Origin: an uncultured Bacilli bacterium
GTDB taxonomy: Bacteria > Bacillota_I > Bacilli_A > RF39 > UBA660
DNA: 64,000 nt
NCBI GenBank assembly: GCA_934148845.1
Contig: CAKPDH010000001.1
Coordinates: forward strand, 186,001-250,000
Direction of reading: 5' to 3'
Below are positions 59,228 through 64,000 of this stretch, piece after piece. The notes beneath the pieces were generated by a model. The model had not been told where the DNA came from. It did no database searches and saw only the letters and a program-made list of their open reading frames with translations. The translations under genes were made by a program, and so were the position numbers. Numbering within the stretch: position 1 is the first letter of the stretch; each line of letters begins with the position of its first letter.

Positions 59228-60004
59228 TTAATTCATATTATTTTTTATATTTTTAAGTGCACTTTTTTCTATTCTAGATATTTGAGCCTGTGAAATTCCA
59301 ATCTCACTTGCAAGTTCCATTTGGGTTTTTCCAAACATATATCTTTCACTAATTATATATTTTTCTTTATCTTTTAATTTATTTATAGCAAGTTTTAAAG
59401 CAACTCGCTCATCTATATTATACATATTGCTTTTTTTATCCTCTATTTGATCTTCTAAATATATAGTATCTCCACCATCATTATAAATAGGCTCAAATAT
59501 ACTTATAGTGTCTTTCATACTATCAAGTGCGTTAGAAACTTCATATTCAGATAAATCTAAATACTTGGCTATTTCACTTATTTTAGGCTCTCTATTTAAA
59601 ATATTAGTAAGTTCTTCTTTTGCATTTATAGCTTTATATGCTATATCTTTAATACTACGAGCAACTCTTACACTACTATTATCTCTTAAATATCTTTTAA
59701 CTTCACCAAGTATCATAGGTACTGCATACGTTGAAAATTTAACATCATAACTTAAATCAAAATTATCAATAGCTTTAATTAGTCCAATACAACCTACTTG
59801 AAATAAATCATCTAAATTATCAGTTCTATTATTATATTTTTTTAAAATACTTAATACTAATTTCAAATTACCATTTACTATTTTTTCTTTAACAGATAAA
59901 TCTCCACCTTTATATTGTTTAAATAATACATCCATTTCCTCCTTATTTAAAACTTTTAAATTCGCAGTATTCACGCCACAAATCTCTACTTTATGACGTG
60001 CCAT
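59228..60004 (-). CDS. sigG: RNA polymerase sigma factor SigG (late forespore)
   Basis: A 258-residue sigma factor nearly collinear with Bacillus SigG: ARHKVEICGVNTANLKVLN at the N terminus, NLDDLFQVGCIGLIKAIDNF and STYAVPMILGEVKRYLRDN in region 2, and GISQAQISRIEKSALK in region 4. The N-terminal V-E-I-C-G-V is diagnostic. It directs late forespore genes, including spoIVB. The ATG at 60004 follows a perfect AAGGAGG; the longer frame contains that site. Confidence 0.96.
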   Translation of the reverse strand: MARHKVEICGVNTANLKVLNKEEMDVLFKQYKGGDLSVKEKIVNGNLKLVLSILKKYNNRTDNLDDLFQVGCIGLIKAIDNFDLSYDVKFSTYAVPMILGEVKRYLRDNSSVRVARSIKDIAYKAINAKEELTNILNREPKISEIAKYLDLSEYEVSNALDSMKDTISIFEPIYNDGGDTIYLEDQIEDKKSNMYNIDERVALKLAINKLKDKEKYIISERYMFGKTQMELASEIGISQAQISRIEKSALKNIKNNMN

Positions 60005-60117
60005 AAATCCTCCTTTCACATCTATTTTGGCTAAATATTTATTTTTTAAACAATTAATTTAATATAAAAAAAGATAAACAATTGTTTACCTTTAATTTAA
60101 GACTTGTTATTAATATA

Positions 60118-61038
60118 TTAGTCATGTGCTTCATCTAGTTCTTTTATTTCTTCTTTCATAAATCTTATAAATTCTTTTGAAGTTTCATTTAAAGACTTAT
60201 CATTATATGTAATACTAAATTTAGTATTAGGTGTATCTAAGTTTTTAAACATTTCAAATAATTTTTTATTGTTTAATTCCTTTTCTATACACTTTCTAGG
60301 ACCCCAACCTATTCCTAAATTTTTTTCTACTAATTTTCTAGTTAATTCGAATGTATATATACGGTAGTCATTTACTATTTTTGTTCTTGATGTTGCAAGT
60401 AATTTATCTAGAGTATCTATATCTACATATCCTCTAAAAGGCAATATCATAGGAATTTCATCCAGTTCTTTATTTTTATATCTTTTATAATAATATTCTG
60501 TTGCAAAGAAACAATTTTTAAGCTCAAATAATTTTTCTTCAATAAATATTGAATTTCTTTCCATTAAAACTGGATATTGAGCTATTATAAAATCTAATTC
60601 TCTATTTTTAAGTTTTTCTTTTAATTCACTACTACTACTAGTTACTACTTCATATTTGACATTTGGATATTTTGCCTTAAACTTAGAAAACAGATTAGGA
60701 AGCATTATCAATGAAATATGCTGATAAATACCTACTTTAACTGTACCAGAAAATTCCTTTTTATTTTCTTTAATTATTTTTTCAGCTATATTTATATCAT
60801 TAAAGGCACGTCTTAAATAATACATAAGCTTTTCACCATCATCAGTTAATTTTATTTTTCTATTTTCTCTTATAAATAGCTTAGTATTTAACTGATATTC
60901 TAATTCTTTTACAGCATAACTTATTGCTGGTTGTGATATGTGTAAGACATCAACTGCTTTTGAAAAGCTATTACATTCAGCAACAGCATAAAATATTTTA
61001 TATTTATTATAATCACAATTACTATCGTATATACTCAA
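60118..61038 (-). CDS. LysR-family transcriptional regulator
   Basis: A 306-residue regulator. The N-terminal winged HTH reads FYAVAECNSFSKAVDVLHISQPAISYAVKELE. The rest is the periplasmic-binding-type effector domain (KVGIYQHISLIMLPNLFSKFK). The start is taken as TTG at 61038, seven bases after AGGGGG, since the longer frame contains that site. It follows the nucleotide-kinase gene by 18 bases on the same strand, so the usual divergent target is not obvious. Confidence 0.87.
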   Translation of the reverse strand: MSIYDSNCDYNKYKIFYAVAECNSFSKAVDVLHISQPAISYAVKELEYQLNTKLFIRENRKIKLTDDGEKLMYYLRRAFNDINIAEKIIKENKKEFSGTVKVGIYQHISLIMLPNLFSKFKAKYPNVKYEVVTSSSSELKEKLKNRELDFIIAQYPVLMERNSIFIEEKLFELKNCFFATEYYYKRYKNKELDEIPMILPFRGYVDIDTLDKLLATSRTKIVNDYRIYTFELTRKLVEKNLGIGWGPRKCIEKELNNKKLFEMFKNLDTPNTKFSITYNDKSLNETSKEFIRFMKEEIKELDEAHD

Positions 61039-61056
61039 ATTAATTCCCCCTAACAA

Positions 61057-62106
61057 TCATATATTAGCATATTTTTTATATTTTAACAATCTTTTTGCTT
61101 TTTCTATTTTTTTTATATTATTTTTATTATAAGTATTATTAACTTGTTCTAATAAAGTAACATCATCATAAAATTTAATATTATATTGATTATAATTTTC
61201 AATAATGCTTAATTGTTTATATTTATATATTGTTTTAACTTTATATATATTTATTAATTTTAAGAAAGTATTAAGATCTATTTTTTTACTACTTATAATT
61301 ATATTTTTATCTTTTTCTTTTTTTATCATTTCAAGAACATATGAATTCTTATTTTTATAAGTTCTTTTATACACTTTTATTTTAGGAGATTTTACATTTA
61401 ATATATATTCTTCAATATCAAACAATCTAGAATTTGAATCATTATAGTCTTTATAATCATCTAGTGTTTTATTTATTATTTTTCTTTCTACTTTTTTTAT
61501 TTCTCTTTTATTTATTAAATTATTAATTATATTTATTATTATATTTAATTCTTCTTCTATACTCATATTTGATCTTACTATATGCATATTATTATGTCCA
61601 ACCCATGCATTGGTTGTTTTTAGATCAATACTTCTAGCTTCTTCTATAGTCTCATTGCGTGCCTTATTTCCTAAATTATATCTGTCTGGATCACATACTG
61701 CTAAGCTTACTAAATCAAGCACTAAGTCGTATTCATCAAGAGAATTTATTTCATCTATATTTTCATTTTCAAATAGATAATCAACATATTCAGGTTTACT
61801 TAAATAAGCTTTATTATCCAAAATTCCTCTATCGTATAAAACAATACAGTTTTGATCTTTATTTAGCGCTATAGCTCTATTTATATTATTTATATCAAAT
61901 AACTGATGCTTTAATATGAAGCTTTGAAATATTATTTCATCATTAGCTAATTTAAAATCTATTCCACCTAATATATTATCTGTTGCAGCTTCTACAGCTA
62001 CAAATACTTTGTAGTTTAAATCTTCATAATATTTCTTTAATTGTTTTATAAATGTACTTTTACCAGAACAAGGTCCTCCTGTTAAAGCTATTTTATATAC
62101 ATCCAT
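61057..62106 (-). CDS. P-loop kinase fused to a CYTH-like domain (TTD14-like)
   Basis: A 349-residue protein. The first ~190 residues are an AAA_28-type P-loop domain: IALTGGPCSGKSTFIKQL (Walker A), FVAVEAATDNI, CIVLYDRGILDNKAYL (Walker B) and a loop with DPDRYNLGNKARNETIEEARSID (basic, lid-like). Residues about 200-349 are beta-rich with E/K-rich strands (KVERKIINKTLDDY, KVYKRTYKNKNSYVLEMI), compatible with a CYTH/triphosphate-tunnel fold. The same domain pair occurs in the eukaryotic TTD14 protein. Substrate unknown; a phosphorylated nucleotide or polyphosphate is plausible. Confidence 0.75.
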   Translation of the reverse strand: MDVYKIALTGGPCSGKSTFIKQLKKYYEDLNYKVFVAVEAATDNILGGIDFKLANDEIIFQSFILKHQLFDINNINRAIALNKDQNCIVLYDRGILDNKAYLSKPEYVDYLFENENIDEINSLDEYDLVLDLVSLAVCDPDRYNLGNKARNETIEEARSIDLKTTNAWVGHNNMHIVRSNMSIEEELNIIINIINNLINKREIKKVERKIINKTLDDYKDYNDSNSRLFDIEEYILNVKSPKIKVYKRTYKNKNSYVLEMIKKEKDKNIIISSKKIDLNTFLKLINIYKVKTIYKYKQLSIIENYNQYNIKFYDDVTLLEQVNNTYNKNNIKKIEKAKRLLKYKKYANI

Positions 62107-62186
62107 AATATCACCTCAATTAAATAGTAACAAAGAATATTATATGTGTCCAATACTTTATTTTTATCTTATATATAAATGATTTT

Positions 62187-62224
62187 TATAAAAAATAAAA
62201 ATAGCAAATTTAGCTATCTTTATT
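62187..62224 (-). terminator. Intrinsic terminator of parC
   Basis: ATAGC (62201-62205) pairs with GCTAT (62213-62217), extended outward by A-T pairs, and the minus strand continues in a T-rich tract. The parC stop lies in its upstream arm. Confidence 0.7.
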
Positions 62225-64000
62225 TTTCTTTTAAATCTATGTTATCCAAAAAATCATCTATAGTCATAATTCTCTCATCTATATTATCTAAATCTATATC
62301 ATTTTTATCTTTTTCTTCCTCTAATATTTTTTTACTGTTATCTTCTTTTTCTAGCTTTTTTTCAATAAATGCATCAAATATATCAAATTTAGATAAGCTT
62401 GTTCCTGTTGAATATCTATCAGCAATAGGAAGTTCAGTTAGTTTTATAAATTCTATATCTTCTTTAAATTTTAAACCAAGATTATTTTTAGAATTAGTTA
62501 TAAATGATTTTAATATGCAATATGGATTAGTTTTAACATCTCTTATTATTTGTATACCTTTTCTAGCACGTGATATACGTTCAAATTCTGATAGTTTAAC
62601 TCTTTTACCAGTATTTTTATTTGTAATTATAGAAATATATTCTTCTAAACTAAATACATCTCCACTTACTACTACATCATTTTTAAGACTAATAGCTTTT
62701 ACTCCAGAAGCGCTTCTACCACTAATTGGTACTTCATCAATAGAATACCTAAGACCCATTCCATATTTTGTAGTTATAAATACATCAGTACCGATATTAT
62801 TTGTAACATTAACAACAAAGTCATCATCCTTAAGTTTAATATAAGGCATAGGTTTTGTATAACGAGTAGCTTTTAAATCACTTATAAGAGTTCTTTTTAT
62901 CATTCCGTTTTGCGTAAATACAGTAATATAATTATCTGTATTAAAATCTAAAACAGGCATTGCATAAATAATTTCTTCATCTGGATTTATTTTTATTATG
63001 TTACTTACATGCTTTCCTAGATCTTTCCACTTCATATCAGGTATTTCATATACAGGAATGTATAAATAATTTCCAAGGCTTGTAAATAGTAAAAGAACAT
63101 TCATTGTATTCATTTCATACATACCAAGAACATAATCAATATCTTTTAAGCCTGTTGGGTCATTGGTACTAGAATAACTTCTTTTTGATACTCTCTTAAT
63201 ATAACCGTCACGCGTTACTACGACTATACAATCTTCCTTTGGTAACATACTTGTTGTATCAATTTTTATTTCTGTTATATAATTGCGTATTTCCGTTTTT
63301 CTAGCTTGTCCATATTCACTCTTAATATTTTTAAGTTCTTGCTTCATAACACTTTTTAATTTATTTTCATCAGTTAAAATATTTTCTAATATACTTATTA
63401 CTTTAAGTAAATTGTTATATTCTTCTTTTAATACATTAACATCGGTATTTGTTAATCTATATAGTTGTAATTTTACTATTTCTTCTGCTTGAATATCAGT
63501 AAAGCCATACTCTTTAACTAAATTATTTTGCGCATCTGTTTTGTTTTTACTTGATCTTATTGTTTTAATTACTTCATCTAATATATCAAGCATTTTAATT
63601 AAACCTGATACAATATGCATACGTAATTTTGCGTGCTTTAAGTCAAATTCAGTACGCCTTGTTATTACTTCTTTTTGATGAGCAATATATGCATCAATTA
63701 TATCTACAACTCCAACAACCATAGGTCTACGGTTTACTATTGCAATCATATTATATGAATAACTAATTTGTAGTTCAGTATTTTTAAATAAATAATTTAA
63801 TATATTATCAATATTAGCATCTTTTTTTATATCAATTACTATTCTAACTTTTTCTTGTCTATCTGATTCATCACGTATTTCTATCATTCCATCAATTTTT
63901 TTATCATAAATTATATCTGCTATTTTTTTTACTAATAGAGCCTTATTTACTTCAAATGGAATTTCGTGTATTACTACCTGTTTACATTTTTTAGAATCAA
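62220..64000 (-). CDS. parC: DNA topoisomerase IV subunit A (partial)
   Basis: The reading frame continues to the window edge, so the N-terminal part with the catalytic Tyr is missing; 593 complete codons are visible. The part seen runs from the end of the breakage-reunion domain (KQVVIHEIPFEVNKALLV, then VVGVVDIIDAYIAHQKEVITRR) through the coiled coil to the C-terminal beta-pinwheel. No GyrA box (Q-R-R-G-G-K-G) is visible, and the last blade reads ISRARKGIQIIRDVKTNP, as in Gram-positive ParC. It decatenates daughter chromosomes. parE is not in the window. The ATG at 63887 is internal. Confidence 0.87.
   Translation of the reverse strand, partial: DSKKCKQVVIHEIPFEVNKALLVKKIADIIYDKKIDGMIEIRDESDRQEKVRIVIDIKKDANIDNILNYLFKNTELQISYSYNMIAIVNRRPMVVGVVDIIDAYIAHQKEVITRRTEFDLKHAKLRMHIVSGLIKMLDILDEVIKTIRSSKNKTDAQNNLVKEYGFTDIQAEEIVKLQLYRLTNTDVNVLKEEYNNLLKVISILENILTDENKLKSVMKQELKNIKSEYGQARKTEIRNYITEIKIDTTSMLPKEDCIVVVTRDGYIKRVSKRSYSSTNDPTGLKDIDYVLGMYEMNTMNVLLLFTSLGNYLYIPVYEIPDMKWKDLGKHVSNIIKINPDEEIIYAMPVLDFNTDNYITVFTQNGMIKRTLISDLKATRYTKPMPYIKLKDDDFVVNVTNNIGTDVFITTKYGMGLRYSIDEVPISGRSASGVKAISLKNDVVVSGDVFSLEEYISIITNKNTGKRVKLSEFERISRARKGIQIIRDVKTNPYCILKSFITNSKNNLGLKFKEDIEFIKLTELPIADRYSTGTSLSKFDIFDAFIEKKLEKEDNSKKILEEEKDKNDIDLDNIDERIMTIDDFLDNIDLKEK

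Noticed and set aside
62179..62844. Plus-strand open frame of 221 codons opposite parC
   Set aside because: Ser-rich mirror of the parC coding strand; the parC pinwheel motifs are unambiguous on the other strand.
1..64000. Mycoplasma-type genetic code (TGA as Trp)
   Set aside because: TGA ends dgkA, the second adhesin and many other genes at family-typical lengths, and Trp is encoded by TGG.

Overview
The window is a very AT-rich, gene-dense bacterial chromosome segment with standard stop-codon use: TGA terminates many genes, so this is not the Mycoplasma code. Starts are ATG, GTG and TTG with AGGAGG/AGGTGG-type ribosome binding sites. Sporulation genes occur throughout: spoIIGA-sigE, yqfC-yqfD, spoIIM, spoIVB, spoIIP, ylmC/ymxH, sigG and a ylbD/ylbE pair. 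This points to an endospore-forming, low-GC member of the Bacillota, probably an uncultured gut lineage of the Bacilli close to the Mollicutes/Erysipelotrichia. The phylum is well supported; the lineage is inference. No tRNA, rRNA, CRISPR array or intact mobile element was recognised.

Layout. 1-1014: a gene 3' end, a 6S RNA with its own promoter, and a DEDDh exonuclease. 1035-3233: spoIIGA-sigE and an atypical glutamate racemase. 3307-7605: two CnaB-type surface adhesins, one with a probable thioester domain. 7753-10311: a three-gene ABC exporter. 10377-16056: xerC-tdk, then yqfC-yqfD and ybeY-dgkA-era-yqzL-recO, close to the Bacillus order. 16215-20791: a membrane-anchored repeat protein, a small unknown gene, mtaB, and ylbD-ylbE-rsmD. 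20854-28953: a surface and architecture block holding a dockerin-bearing glucosaminidase, a membrane-anchored Ig/cadherin-like protein, an 802-residue pilin-like protein and two related coiled-coil proteins. 29037-38355: a short SMC, holA, rarA, xerD-deoB, a lipoprotein, a ZIP transporter and a TSCPD protein. 38374-41899: a repeat-rich gap, an autoregulated XRE-type regulator, spoIIM, a Prli42-like microprotein, mscL and a radical SAM protein. 41989-48902: an unknown gene, spoIVB, nusB-xseA-xseB, spoIIP with partner, and tcdA. 48967-53178: a decayed ISL3-like transposase, a divergent sigma factor flanked by a duplicated terminator, and a queH-ttcA-thioredoxin-like cluster. 53418-64000: a hybrid histidine kinase, an AMP-forming synthetase, a GT4 glycosyltransferase, ymxH, sigG, a LysR regulator, a nucleotide kinase/CYTH protein and the 3' part of parC.

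How it fits together. The window holds the mother-cell sigma factor and its protease (SigE/SpoIIGA), the forespore sigma factor (SigG), two engulfment proteins (SpoIIM, SpoIIP) and the signalling protease SpoIVB, so much of the sporulation cascade is present. The surface genes suggest a cell that builds covalently anchored adhesins and remodels its peptidoglycan. Intrinsic terminators are frequent and easy to see, and several overlap the -35 box of the next gene. Many promoters sit so close to the start codon that the leader can be only about 8-15 nt.

Several start codons were moved from the longest open frame to an internal start because the ribosome binding site or a terminator lies inside the longer version; these are noted per gene.
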